NCBI RefSeq assembly: GCF_024496085.1
Contig: NZ_CP101751.1
Location: forward strand, 2,914,001-2,978,000
Origin: Flavobacterium cerinum
Lineage (GTDB): Bacteria > Bacteroidota > Bacteroidia > Flavobacteriales > Flavobacteriaceae
Direction: 5' to 3'
Length of the DNA: 64,000 nucleotides
A program made the translations under genes and the position numbers. Of the stretch, positions 37,883 through 47,558 are shown one piece after another; position 1 is the first letter of the stretch; every line of letters starts with the position of its first letter. Under the pieces are notes generated by a model that saw only the letters and a program-made list of their open reading frames with translations, was not told the origin of the DNA and searched no databases.

Positions 37883-38338
37883 CTATAATGTATATTGAAC
37901 TATTTCAAAATTTTTGTACAATACATTATATTCCGAAATACATACAAGTTTATGTTTAGTATTATTTTCAGATATTTTAACTTCAGCTGGTCTATTATAT
38001 TCTATAATCGAATGTGTATCAGTATATCTTTTAACTCTTAAATTTGGATTATTAATCATGTTTTGGGTTACACATGCTGTATTAATAATATGTCCAACTA
38101 CTATTATTGATCGAGATGTTCCGAGGGTATTTTTATAATATAATTTATTATTTACCTTTTTTTCATTATTACTACTAACTATAAAAATTTTATTTTTTCT
38201 AATACTTTTAGTTATTAATTCAAAGTCAGTACTATCTATATTATAATCCGAATCCGTAGAACATGATACATAGGTTCCTCCAATTCCGATTAAAACAGAA
38301 CTCAAGACTGTTTTTTTTATAAATTTTCGTCTATTCAT
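37883..38338 (-). CDS. Tat-dependent lipoprotein of unknown function
   Basis: 151 residues. The leader MNRRKFIKKTVLSSVLIG has a twin arginine followed by F-I-K-K and a hydrophobic core, ending in lipobox YVSC (C26). The mature 125 residues are beta-rich with no recognised domain. First gene of the ferredoxin operon. Because it uses the Tat route for folded proteins, it could carry a folded partner such as the Fe-S protein across the membrane; this is inference. Confidence 0.74.
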   Translation of the reverse strand: MNRRKFIKKTVLSSVLIGIGGTYVSCSTDSDYNIDSTDFELITKSIRKNKIFIVSSNNEKKVNNKLYYKNTLGTSRSIIVVGHIINTACVTQNMINNPNLRVKRYTDTHSIIEYNRPAEVKISENNTKHKLVCISEYNVLYKNFEIVQYTL

Positions 38339-38504
38339 TAATTTGTCTTTTTATAAGCCACACAAAATACAACTTCACCTGTTTTAAATAAATATAACAA
38401 AAAGTTATAAAAAACACAAATAAATAACAAAAAATCATTGAGAATACAATCAAACAACAATACTTAGAAGTCAAAGCATCAAAATTGTACTATCTTAAAT
38501 ACCT

Positions 38505-38537
38505 CAAAAAAAAGAGTTGCTCCTTTTGAAACAACTC
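38505..38537 (-). terminator. Terminator of the acs operon
   Basis: On the minus strand a stem ggagttg / caactc with a 12-base loop is followed by a run of eight T. It lies about 55 bases after the acs stop codon. The stem core is only six base pairs. Confidence 0.55.
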
Positions 38538-38591
38538 CTTTTGATTCTATATTTTTAAAAAGATTATATATTATAAATCGATAATTGAAAT

Positions 38592-40499
38592 TTATAATCT
38601 TTCATTTTTGATTTCTTCTACGATTTCAGGATTCAATAAGGTTGTAATATCTCCGAAGTTAGAGAAATCTCCTTCTGCAATTTTACGTAAAATTCTACGC
38701 ATAATTTTTCCGGAACGGGTTTTCGGTAATCCCGATACAAACTGAATTTTATCCAATTTCGCAATCGGACCAATATGACTGGCCACATGCTCATTGATTT
38801 CTTTTCTTAAATTGTCACGATCACGATATTCTCCTATTTCTTTCAAAATAATAAAACCGTATAACGCATTGCCTTTAATATCATGCGGGAAACCTACAAT
38901 TGCCGATTCTGCTACAGCCGGATGTTCGTTAATTGCATCTTCAATCGGCGCCGTACCCAGATTATGTCCGGATACAATTACCACATCATCAACCCGACCT
39001 GTAATACGGTAATATCCAACTTCATCGCGTAAAGCTCCGTCACCGGTAAAATATTTACCCGGGAAAGCTGAGAAATACGTTTCTTTATACCGTTGATGAT
39101 CACCCCAAATAGTTCGGGCAATTGACGGCCACGGAAACTTGATACACAAGCTACCCACAACCTGATTTCCTTCAATTTCATTTCGCTTTTCATCCATCAA
39201 TACCGGTTGAATTCCCGGTAATGGTAAAGTCGCATATGTCGGCTTGGTTGGTGTTACAAACGGAACCGGTGAAATCATAATACCTCCGGTTTCGGTTTGC
39301 CACCAGGTATCTACAATCGGACATTTTTTCTTTCCGACATGATCATTATACCAGTGCCATGCTTCCTCATTAATCGGCTCTCCTACCGATCCGATTACTT
39401 TTAAACTTGACAGATCATGTTTATCAACCCATTCCGTGCTTTCTTTAGCCAAAGAACGAATAGCCGTCGGTGCCGTGTAAAACTGACTCACTTTGTGTTT
39501 GTCGATTACTTCCCAAAAACGTCCGAAATCCGGATAAGAAGGAACACCTTCAAAAATAACCGTTGTCGCTCCGTTTAAAAGCGGTCCGTATAATATATAG
39601 GAATGGCCGGTAATCCAACCGATATCGGCTGTACACCAGTAAATATCATTTTCCTCGTAATTAAAAATATTTTTAAACGTATACGCGGTATAAACCATAT
39701 ATCCGGCTGTTGTATGCAACATTCCTTTCGGTTTTCCGGTTGAACCGGACGTATATAAAATAAACAACGGATCTTCTGCATCCATGATTTCCGCTACGTT
39801 ATTCGGAATTGCTTCATCCAATAACGGTTGTAGCCATAAATCACGTCCTTCTTTCATTTTTACTTCGGTATTCGTTCTTTTGGCAACCAAAACCGTAGTT
39901 ACCGTAGGACATTTTTCCAAAGCTTCATCTACAATCGACTTTAGATCAATGGTTTTGTTCCCTCTGTAAGCTCCGTCTGAAGTAATCACCATTTTGCATT
40001 CGCAATCGATGATACGGGATGCAATAGCAGATGCCGAAAAACCGGCAAATACCACCGAGTGAATCGCTCCGATTCGGGCACAAGCTAAAACTGCTACGGC
40101 CAGTTCCGGAATCATCGGCAGATAAATACAAATACGATCTCCTTTTTTAATGCCTTGTTCGCGTAATACATTCGCCATTTTGGCTACACGATCATACAAC
40201 TCATTATAGGTGATATACTGCGCCGCTTCTTTCGGATCATTCGGTTCAAAAATAATCGCATTTTTGTTTCCTCTTTTGGCCAAATGACGGTCAATACAGT
40301 TTTTCGTAATGTTTACTTTGGCATTCGTAAACCATTTAATATCGGCTTCTGCCATATCAAATTCCATTACTTTATCCCATGTCTGGTACCATGTAAAATT
40401 TTCTTCTGCAACTTTTCCCCAGAATTTACGAGGCTCCCGGATTGATTTTTTATAATGTTTGAAGTATTCTTCTAAGTTGTTTATTTTATAATAACTCAT
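38592..40499 (-). CDS. acs: Acetyl-CoA synthetase (acetate-CoA ligase)
   Basis: 635 residues, the usual length for the AMP-forming enzyme, which activates acetate with ATP and CoA in the cytoplasm. Adenylate motif YTSGSTGKPKGMLHTTAGYM near residue 250, WWQTETGG near 400, the hinge region GRVDDVVIVSGHNLGTAPIE, and the C-terminal catalytic lysine in PKTRSGKIMRRIL, a known acetylation target in this family. Last gene of a long minus-strand operon starting at the porin, 21 bases after the second ligase gene. Confidence 0.96.
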   Translation of the reverse strand: MSYYKINNLEEYFKHYKKSIREPRKFWGKVAEENFTWYQTWDKVMEFDMAEADIKWFTNAKVNITKNCIDRHLAKRGNKNAIIFEPNDPKEAAQYITYNELYDRVAKMANVLREQGIKKGDRICIYLPMIPELAVAVLACARIGAIHSVVFAGFSASAIASRIIDCECKMVITSDGAYRGNKTIDLKSIVDEALEKCPTVTTVLVAKRTNTEVKMKEGRDLWLQPLLDEAIPNNVAEIMDAEDPLFILYTSGSTGKPKGMLHTTAGYMVYTAYTFKNIFNYEENDIYWCTADIGWITGHSYILYGPLLNGATTVIFEGVPSYPDFGRFWEVIDKHKVSQFYTAPTAIRSLAKESTEWVDKHDLSSLKVIGSVGEPINEEAWHWYNDHVGKKKCPIVDTWWQTETGGIMISPVPFVTPTKPTYATLPLPGIQPVLMDEKRNEIEGNQVVGSLCIKFPWPSIARTIWGDHQRYKETYFSAFPGKYFTGDGALRDEVGYYRITGRVDDVVIVSGHNLGTAPIEDAINEHPAVAESAIVGFPHDIKGNALYGFIILKEIGEYRDRDNLRKEINEHVASHIGPIAKLDKIQFVSGLPKTRSGKIMRRILRKIAEGDFSNFGDITTLLNPEIVEEIKNERL

Positions 40500-40520
40500 G
40501 ACTTGTTAATTTTTTCATAT

Positions 40521-42416
40521 TCATTTAAATACCCCGATACCATAGTTTTTAAAGGCTTCGGTTACTTCCCCTATAATAGTTTCATCGTCGATAGTGGACG
40601 GGATCTGGTATTTTTCACCATCAACAATATTTCGCAGTAATTTACGAAGGATTTTTCCGGAACGGGTTTTCGGTAAACGCTGTACAATCACAACATTTCG
40701 CAATGAAGCTACAGCTCCGATTTTTTCCCGTACCAATTGAACGACTTCGTATTCCAACTGAAAGTGTTCGGTATCATCACCTGATTTAATTACAGCCAAT
40801 GCCAACGGAATCTGACCTTTTAAAGCATCGTTGATTCCAATAACGGCACATTCGGCCACGGCATTGTGTGACGCTACAATTTCTTCCATTTCGGCAGTTG
40901 AAAGACGATGTCCGGCTACATTAATCACATCGTCCACACGACCTGTGATGTAAATATAATCATCTTTGTCTTTATACCCGCCGTCACCGGAGAAATAATA
41001 CCCCGGGAAACGCGTTAAATATCCGGCTTTAAAGCGGATTTCATCTTCCCATAAACCCAACATGGTTCCCGGTGGCAAAGGTAGTTTTATTACCACATAT
41101 CCTTCTTCGTTTGGCGGTAATTCTTTCCCGTTTTCATCAAAAATAACGATTTGATAACCGGTAACTGCTTTCCCTGCTGAACCCGGTTTTACTGGAAGAT
41201 ATTCCACTCCCATCATATTTGCAATCATCGGCCAACCGGATTCGGTCTGCCACCAATGATCAATAACCGGAACCGGTACGTGATCGCGATACCATTCCAA
41301 AGTCGCCACATCACAACGTTCTCCGGCTAAAAACTGAATTCTCAGATTACTCAGGTCGTAGTTTTTGATAAACAGACCTTCCGGATCTTCTTTTTTAATC
41401 GCCCGAATGGCAGTTGGCGCTGTAAACATTACACTCACTTTATGATCGGCCATAACCCGCCAATACGTACTCGCATCCGGAGTTCGGATCGGTTTTCCTT
41501 CAAAAATAACAGTTGTATTGCGATTTAATAACGGTCCGTATAAAATATAACTATGTCCGACAGCCCATCCCATATCGGATGCCGCCCAAAACGTTTCGCC
41601 TTCTTTTACATCATAAATATGCTGCATTGAAAATTTAAGTGCGGTGGCATAACCTCCTGTATCTCTTACAATTCCTTTTGGCTTTCCGGTTGTCCCTGAT
41701 GTGTATAAAATATACAACGGATGCGTCGACTGTAAGGGCACACAAGGCACTTCTTCCGACTGGCTGACTAATTTTTCATAATCAACATCATATTCCTGAA
41801 ACGGGATTTTAGCTCCCAGTTTACGATTAAAGATGATCACTTTTTCCGGTTTATATGCTGCCATAGCTATAGCTTCATCAACTAACGGTTTATAAGCAAT
41901 TAGTCGGTCGACTTCAATTCCGGAAGATGCGGTAATAATGGCTTTTGGTCGGGAATCATCAATTCGAATTGCTAATTCATGTGGTGCAAATCCGCCGAAA
42001 ACAACAGAATGTGTAACACCTAAACGCGCACAGGCCAACATGGCAAAAGCAACCTGCGGGATCATCGGCATATAAATTACAGCGGTATCCCCTTTTGTTA
42101 TACCTAAAGAAGTTAAACCGCCGGCCAGTTTAGCGACTTCCGTTTTTACCTCATTAAAAGTATATTTTCGGATCGTTTGGGTTACCGGCGAATCATAGAT
42201 AAAAGCGATTTGATCACCATAACCGTCCTGAATGTGTTTATCGATCGTCAGGTAACAAATATTAAGCTCTCCGTCTGCAAACCATTGCGGATAGCCGTTT
42301 TGATCCTCAGAAAGTATTGTCTTCGGAGGAATATACCATTCCAAAGCATTCGTCTGTTCCTTCCAGAAACCTTCCGGATCGACTATACTTCTTTTATAAA
42401 ATGCATCATAACTCAT
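40521..42416 (-). CDS. Propionyl-CoA synthetase-like acyl-CoA ligase
   Basis: 631 residues. AMP-binding motif YTSGTTGKPKGIVRDTGGYA, then SDMGWAVGHSYILYGPLL and EGKPIRTPDASTYWRV, a combination I associate with PrpE-type propionate ligases rather than acetate enzymes. The C-terminal lysine lies in PKTRSGKILRKLL. Probably activates propionate or another short acid; acetate cannot be excluded. 21-22 bases from its neighbours, clearly in the operon. Confidence 0.88.
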   Translation of the reverse strand: MSYDAFYKRSIVDPEGFWKEQTNALEWYIPPKTILSEDQNGYPQWFADGELNICYLTIDKHIQDGYGDQIAFIYDSPVTQTIRKYTFNEVKTEVAKLAGGLTSLGITKGDTAVIYMPMIPQVAFAMLACARLGVTHSVVFGGFAPHELAIRIDDSRPKAIITASSGIEVDRLIAYKPLVDEAIAMAAYKPEKVIIFNRKLGAKIPFQEYDVDYEKLVSQSEEVPCVPLQSTHPLYILYTSGTTGKPKGIVRDTGGYATALKFSMQHIYDVKEGETFWAASDMGWAVGHSYILYGPLLNRNTTVIFEGKPIRTPDASTYWRVMADHKVSVMFTAPTAIRAIKKEDPEGLFIKNYDLSNLRIQFLAGERCDVATLEWYRDHVPVPVIDHWWQTESGWPMIANMMGVEYLPVKPGSAGKAVTGYQIVIFDENGKELPPNEEGYVVIKLPLPPGTMLGLWEDEIRFKAGYLTRFPGYYFSGDGGYKDKDDYIYITGRVDDVINVAGHRLSTAEMEEIVASHNAVAECAVIGINDALKGQIPLALAVIKSGDDTEHFQLEYEVVQLVREKIGAVASLRNVVIVQRLPKTRSGKILRKLLRNIVDGEKYQIPSTIDDETIIGEVTEAFKNYGIGVFK

Positions 42417-42438
42417 AGTTGTTATTTGTTGTTTGTTT

Positions 42439-42813
42439 TTAATCCGTTAGCAGTTCATTGGTTTGCTCTACCAGTTTTTTAACCGAGAAGGGTTTTGTCA
42501 TGTACAAATCGGCCCCAAGAGAAAGTCCTTTTTCAATGTCTTTTTCTTTGTTTTTAGCCGACAAAAACACCACTTTACAATGTTGTAAACGCTCGTCTTT
42601 TTTAATTTGTTCCAACGTGGCATATCCGTCAACCATAGGCATCATCACGTCCAAGATAATAATGTCAGGCAGTTGAACTTTCAGTATATCCAAAGCTTCC
42701 TGACCGTCGCGGGCTATAAAAACCTCATAATTATTCTTTTTAAACGTGTATTCCAGCGACATTACGATATTCGGCTCGTCATCGACAATTAAAATTTTCC
42801 GCATTTTATTCAT
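42439..42813 (-). CDS. Receiver-only response regulator
   Basis: About 124 residues when started at MNKMRKIL (42813); MRKIL at 42804 is equally possible. A single CheY-like receiver: acidic pocket DDEP, phospho-acceptor in ILDVMMPMVDGY, Ser/Thr in LSAK and the Lys in TKPF. No output domain follows. It overlaps or touches the stop codon of the sensor-kinase gene, so they are coupled. It must act by protein contact or by passing on phosphate. Confidence 0.92.
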   Translation of the reverse strand: MNKMRKILIVDDEPNIVMSLEYTFKKNNYEVFIARDGQEALDILKVQLPDIIILDVMMPMVDGYATLEQIKKDERLQHCKVVFLSAKNKEKDIEKGLSLGADLYMTKPFSVKKLVEQTNELLTD

Positions 42814-45505
42814 TTTCTGTAGTATTATGTTTGGGCAATGTAAAATAGAAAACGGCTCCGTTATCATTATTTTCCGCCCATATTTTCCCTTTATGATGTT
42901 CGATAATCTGTTTACAGATCGCTAATCCCAATCCGCTACCCACCGGTTTTTTAATATTTTGGTTGGTTGACTGATAAAATTTATCAAAAATCGCATCCAG
43001 ATCTTCAGGTGCGATACCTTTTCCGTTATCTTTTACACTAGTTTGGATTTCATTTCCGGTATCGGTTATCGTTATCGCAATCTGACCGTTTTTTTCCGGA
43101 CAAAATTTAACTGCATTCGAAACCAGATTCGTTACCACCTGAATAATCCGTTCTTCGTCATACCAGGCTTCAGCTGTTGTTTCAGTTAAAAAATGAACGG
43201 CAATATTTTTATTTCGTATCAGTTGTTGTAACGGTTCCAATGCTGTTACTATTGTATGATCAAGACTATTTTTTACCAGTTGGATCTGCTGTTTTCCGGT
43301 TTCAAATTTTTCCAGGTCTAAAATCTTATTGATCAACCTATTTAAACGATCCGATTCGGATATAATATTCTTTAAAAATTGTTTGCGTAAATCCTCCGGA
43401 ATATCATCATCTTCATATAAAATCTCGCTGGATGCTTTGATTGCGGTAATCGGTGTGCGTAATTCATGTGTAACCGTATCGAGAAATTCATCTTTCTGAG
43501 CATCTTTTAAAACCAATTGATCATTAGCATCTTGTAATTGCGCCGTAATCTGTTTGAGTTCATTTGAGGTTTCCGTCAGCTTTTTATTAATGATAATATT
43601 TTCTCTGGATTCTTCCAGAATATGCAGTACTTCCTGAAGGGATACTTTTTCCTCTTTTACCACACTGGAAATTAGGATTCTGGCCGAAGCTGTCCCGATA
43701 TGTCCTGTAAGTAGATTTTCAGCAAATTTCACTAGTCGGGCATCCGCCTGTTCCTGATTTTTATCAACATTATACTTCAAATTAAAAATAGTAAGCGCTC
43801 TTTTAGTTCGTTCTTCTCCTAAAAAACGCTTTAATACTTTTTCAATATCACGCGTATACGCAGTTCCTTTCCATACAAAAGCATTTTCGTGTAGCGTACT
43901 GTATTTATAGATATCAATAAACATTTCGGCATAATTCCGTTCGCGGTAATTTCCTTTAAAGCTTACGGAAACCGACAAATAAATCATGGTATTAAATAAC
44001 AAACTCCAGAAAAGCGCATGCGGAATCGGTGTCAGATAATCCAGTCCGAAAAGCTGAAACGGCTTTAAAAGCGTAATTGCGAAAGGTCCTTCTGCTATAA
44101 AACTATCCGTACTGTTACTGATTCCCATAGCATACGGAATCAATAATGTGTAAATACAAATCAGAAAGCCGACAATCATTCCTGAGATTGCTCCCAATCG
44201 AGATCCGCGACGCCACAACAGCGCACCGAAAAAAGCCGGTGCCAATTGCGCCATAATCACAAAAGAAACGAGTCCGATTGAAAACAGATTGTAATCCAAT
44301 ACATAAAAACGATAAATCAGATAAGCTACAATGATCAATAAAAAGATACACACTTTACGAATATTCACAATTCGTTTACTGTTTACATCCTGTGCTTCGC
44401 TTTGTAATGTTCCCAGAAAACCATACGGAATCAACAGGTTGTTACTCAGCATTATTGACAGACCAATGGAAGCCACTACAATCATCGATATCGAAGCGGA
44501 AAAACCACCCAGAAAGACCAGAACGGTTATAGTAGTATTGTCAAAATATTGCGGAATTAAAAGCGAATAGGTATCTGCATTACCAGTATTATCCGGGAAA
44601 AGGATATTTCCGCCCCAGGCAATCGGATATACAAAAACATTAAACAATAATAAATACAGCGGAAATAGCCAGATAGCAGTTTTGATATGACTTTCTCGGT
44701 TATTTTCGACTACAGCCATCTGAAACTGACGCGGTAGCAAAAACATCGCAAACAACGATAACAAACATAAGAAAAACCAATTTAAAGCTTGCGGAACACC
44801 ACCTATCGTGTTTTTTTCACGGAATCCGTTGATCAGACTGGCTTTGCTATAAATATCATCAAAACCGTCAAATACAAAATAGGTTACATAGACACCAACA
44901 AGTATAAAGAAAAACAATTTTAAAACCGATTCCATAGCAACGGCTGTTACAATTCCTTTTCTTTTTTCGGAGGCATCTACATAACGGGTACCATAATAGG
45001 AAGCAAAAAGGGCCAATGCAATGGCGACATATGTTGTTGTATCATTAAAAACATTTGAGCTTAATGATGTTTGTGTTACGATAGTAAATGTTTCGGCAAT
45101 TGCTTTGAGTTGCAGTGCGATATACGGTATAATTCCGATTACACTGATAACCGTAACCAATGCGCCGAGAAAACGACTGTTTCCGTAGCGTAGGGAAATA
45201 AAATCGGCCAGACTGGAAATTTTATTGACTCTGGAAATCCGAATAATCTTTCTTAGAATCACCATCCAGGCCGGAATCACAATTACCGGACCGAGGTAAA
45301 CGGTCAGATAACTTAACCCTGAATGTGCCGCTACTCCTATACTTCCGTAATACGTCCACGCCGAACAGTATACTGCGAGTGAAAAAGTATAGACATACGG
45401 ATTATTAGTCCACTTGCTGTTTGCTTTTTTTTCAGCCCAATGGGCCACAAAAAACAAAATGCTCAGATAAAGCAATAATATGATCAGTAAACTTAAACTA
45501 TTCAT
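42806..45505 (-). CDS. Sodium/solute symporter-type sensor histidine kinase
   Basis: About 899 residues from the Met at 45505 (MNSLSLLII). About the first 520 residues form 12-13 membrane helices of the SSF (sodium:solute symporter) fold, as in CbrA-type kinases. A linker with coiled-coil character leads to the HisKA domain with HELRTPITAIKASSEIL, followed by the ATPase domain with N-box LVSNAVKFCPEK, DNGKGI and GSGLGLAICKQI. The transporter half presumably senses or carries a short-chain acid. No PAS domain seen. Gene order (small SSF partner, kinase, receiver, two acyl-CoA ligases) supports acetate/propionate sensing. Confidence 0.93.
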   Translation of the reverse strand: MNSLSLLIILLLYLSILFFVAHWAEKKANSKWTNNPYVYTFSLAVYCSAWTYYGSIGVAAHSGLSYLTVYLGPVIVIPAWMVILRKIIRISRVNKISSLADFISLRYGNSRFLGALVTVISVIGIIPYIALQLKAIAETFTIVTQTSLSSNVFNDTTTYVAIALALFASYYGTRYVDASEKRKGIVTAVAMESVLKLFFFILVGVYVTYFVFDGFDDIYSKASLINGFREKNTIGGVPQALNWFFLCLLSLFAMFLLPRQFQMAVVENNRESHIKTAIWLFPLYLLLFNVFVYPIAWGGNILFPDNTGNADTYSLLIPQYFDNTTITVLVFLGGFSASISMIVVASIGLSIMLSNNLLIPYGFLGTLQSEAQDVNSKRIVNIRKVCIFLLIIVAYLIYRFYVLDYNLFSIGLVSFVIMAQLAPAFFGALLWRRGSRLGAISGMIVGFLICIYTLLIPYAMGISNSTDSFIAEGPFAITLLKPFQLFGLDYLTPIPHALFWSLLFNTMIYLSVSVSFKGNYRERNYAEMFIDIYKYSTLHENAFVWKGTAYTRDIEKVLKRFLGEERTKRALTIFNLKYNVDKNQEQADARLVKFAENLLTGHIGTASARILISSVVKEEKVSLQEVLHILEESRENIIINKKLTETSNELKQITAQLQDANDQLVLKDAQKDEFLDTVTHELRTPITAIKASSEILYEDDDIPEDLRKQFLKNIISESDRLNRLINKILDLEKFETGKQQIQLVKNSLDHTIVTALEPLQQLIRNKNIAVHFLTETTAEAWYDEERIIQVVTNLVSNAVKFCPEKNGQIAITITDTGNEIQTSVKDNGKGIAPEDLDAIFDKFYQSTNQNIKKPVGSGLGLAICKQIIEHHKGKIWAENNDNGAVFYFTLPKHNTTENE

Positions 45506-45692
45506 AATAGCGCTTAACAACTAATAATGAAACCAATATTGAAAATATCCATACGGAAAAAAAGTAAAAATAGATAACCGGCATTCCTAAGACAGCATCT
45601 GCTTTATCAAACAGCAATACCAACGGCAAATTAAAAGCCAGTAAAAGCGTTAAGGATAAGATGATTAATTTCTGTTCGTGTCGTTTTTTCAT
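45498..45692 (-). CDS. Small two-helix membrane protein linked to the SSF kinase
   Basis: 64 residues with two membrane segments (about 9-29 and 36-58) and a basic start MKKRHEQK. Overlaps the kinase start by 8 bases, indicating translational coupling. Small partners of this plan commonly accompany SSF transporters and may stabilise them. Role inferred from position. Confidence 0.82.
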   Translation of the reverse strand: MKKRHEQKLIILSLTLLLAFNLPLVLLFDKADAVLGMPVIYFYFFSVWIFSILVSLLVVKRYYE

Positions 45693-45765
45693 TGCAATCT
45701 CAAACTAAAGGTTCCGGCTCCCCGAAAGAAACCGGATTCCCATTAGTAACCAGGTAGTTATAAGG

Positions 45766-45990
45766 TTATTTTTCAGTATCGTATTCTCCAATCAGGGCAT
45801 AATAACCAAAAGTTCCGAGACCCAAAACAATCAAAGGGGTCAGTATAAACAGGATAATGATTCCAAAAACGAGATCGTCCTGTTTTCCCGTTGTAAACTT
45901 TGGCAAGCCGAATATAAAGATACAAAAATAGGCAGCAGCCAATGCTAATAATAGCCAAACAATTCCGAGAATTCTTTTTATTTTGTCCAT
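45766..45990 (-). CDS. Small membrane protein, possibly DUF6814-like
   Basis: 74 residues with two membrane segments (about 6-30 and 41-66), acidic C-terminal tail (GEYDTEK). Lies 11 bases after the MFS gene. I recall short proteins of this kind next to such permeases in Bacteroidota, but the family name is uncertain. Function unknown. Confidence 0.78.
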   Translation of the reverse strand: MDKIKRILGIVWLLLALAAAYFCIFIFGLPKFTTGKQDDLVFGIIILFILTPLIVLGLGTFGYYALIGEYDTEK

Positions 45991-46001
45991 AAATATCCTT
46001 G

Positions 46002-47537
46002 TTATTCGTTAGTATTTTGATTTTTTCCGTTAATATAAAATATTCCTATCACAAAGCTGATCGCCGCAATGATAATCGGATACCATAATCCTTCCAGATA
46101 AAAGGTCGGGTTTCCGTTATCTTTAGCCACTGTAACCAGGTAGGTTGAAATAGCCGGCAATAGTCCTCCGAAAATTCCGTTTCCGACATGGTACGGTAAT
46201 GACATCGAAGTATAGCGAATCTTAACCGGGAACATTTCCACCAAAAAGGCTGCAATCGGACCGTAAACCATCGTCACAAAGATCACCTGAATAAAAACCA
46301 GGAAGATCAGCATCCATCGGTCGGAACTATTGATATGCACCGTTGTTTTCGTATCGGTTTTCGCTTTGCCTTCTACTAAAATCGGCTTACCGTCTTCCAG
46401 ATGTACGGTTTTAATTTGCTCCCATTTTGTCCCGTCTGTAAATTCTTTTGTTGTTGTATAAACCGAATCAATTGTTTGATGTGTATTTTCTTTAGTGATA
46501 GCCAACACTTTTGTTTTTTCCACTATCTCCGTTTTCAGACTGACATCGGTGGTTTCATACATCGTCTTATAAATCGGACGGTATAAAAATATAGCCAGCA
46601 ACATCCCTGTCATCATAATACTTTTTCGTCCTACTTTATCACTTAGCCAACCAAACACAACGAAAAACGGTGTTCCGACTAATAATGCGATTCCCAATAA
46701 GGTATCAACCTGAGTCGAGTCGACATTCATAACCGTTTTCAGGAAGTTCATTGCATAAAACTGTCCGGTATACCAAACAACACCCTGACCCATTGCCGCA
46801 CCAAATAATGCCAGTAACACAAACTTCAGATTATATCGGTTTCCGAAACTTTCTTTTAACGGATTCGTACTGGTTTTTCCTTCTGCTTTCGCTTTGGCAA
46901 ATACCGGTGATTCGTGCATGTTTTTACGGATCAGATACGAAACCAATACCATCAATATCGATACCCAAAACGGTACTCGCCATCCCCATTCGTCGAATGC
47001 AGCATCCGATAAAGTTGTTTTTGTCAACAAGATGACCATTAAAGATACAAATAGTCCGGCAGTTGCGGTGGTTTGTATCCACGAAGTCCAATATCCTCTT
47101 TGTCCGACCGGCGCGTGTTCGGCAACATAAGTGGCCGCACCGCCATATTCACCGCCTAAAGCTAATCCTTGTAATAATCGAAGAACAAGTACTAATAGCG
47201 GCGCCAAAAAGCCAATCGTTTCATAACTCGGAATACATCCGATTAAAAAGGTAGCTCCTCCCATTAAAAGTAAGGTTACCATAAATGTATATTTTCTTCC
47301 GATGATATCACCTAAACGTCCGAAAAACAAGGCTCCGAACGGGCGAACTACAAATCCGGCTGCAAAAGTTGCCAGGGTTGATAAAAAAGCCGCTGTGGGA
47401 TTATCGGCCGGGAAGAATTTAGTGGAAATCACAACGGCCAAACTTCCGAAAATATAGAAGTCATACCATTCGATTAGTGTTCCTACAGATGAAGCGGTAA
47501 TTACGCTCCAGATTCCTTTTGTTCCTTTATTACTCAT
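46002..47537 (-). CDS. MFS metabolite:H+ symporter with a large soluble insertion
   Basis: 511 residues. N-terminal signature ASSVGTLIEWYDFYIFG and GRLGDIIGRKYTFM after helix 2 place it in the metabolite:H+ symporter (ProP/ShiA-like) group, and RPFGALFFGRLGD is the usual loop. Between helices 8 and 9 lies an unusual hydrophilic insertion of about 85 residues (roughly 330-415) rich in Lys, Thr and Glu. Likely imports the short-chain acid handled by the ligases downstream. 21 bases after the porin. Confidence 0.9.
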   Translation of the reverse strand: MSNKGTKGIWSVITASSVGTLIEWYDFYIFGSLAVVISTKFFPADNPTAAFLSTLATFAAGFVVRPFGALFFGRLGDIIGRKYTFMVTLLLMGGATFLIGCIPSYETIGFLAPLLVLVLRLLQGLALGGEYGGAATYVAEHAPVGQRGYWTSWIQTTATAGLFVSLMVILLTKTTLSDAAFDEWGWRVPFWVSILMVLVSYLIRKNMHESPVFAKAKAEGKTSTNPLKESFGNRYNLKFVLLALFGAAMGQGVVWYTGQFYAMNFLKTVMNVDSTQVDTLLGIALLVGTPFFVVFGWLSDKVGRKSIMMTGMLLAIFLYRPIYKTMYETTDVSLKTEIVEKTKVLAITKENTHQTIDSVYTTTKEFTDGTKWEQIKTVHLEDGKPILVEGKAKTDTKTTVHINSSDRWMLIFLVFIQVIFVTMVYGPIAAFLVEMFPVKIRYTSMSLPYHVGNGIFGGLLPAISTYLVTVAKDNGNPTFYLEGLWYPIIIAAISFVIGIFYINGKNQNTNE

Positions 47538-47558
47538 AAATGTTTTAGCAGTGTTGGT

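Noticed and set aside
38978..39193. Short minus-strand frames inside the acetyl-CoA synthetase gene
   Set aside because: Out-of-frame shadows; the enzyme's own frame is intact and full length.
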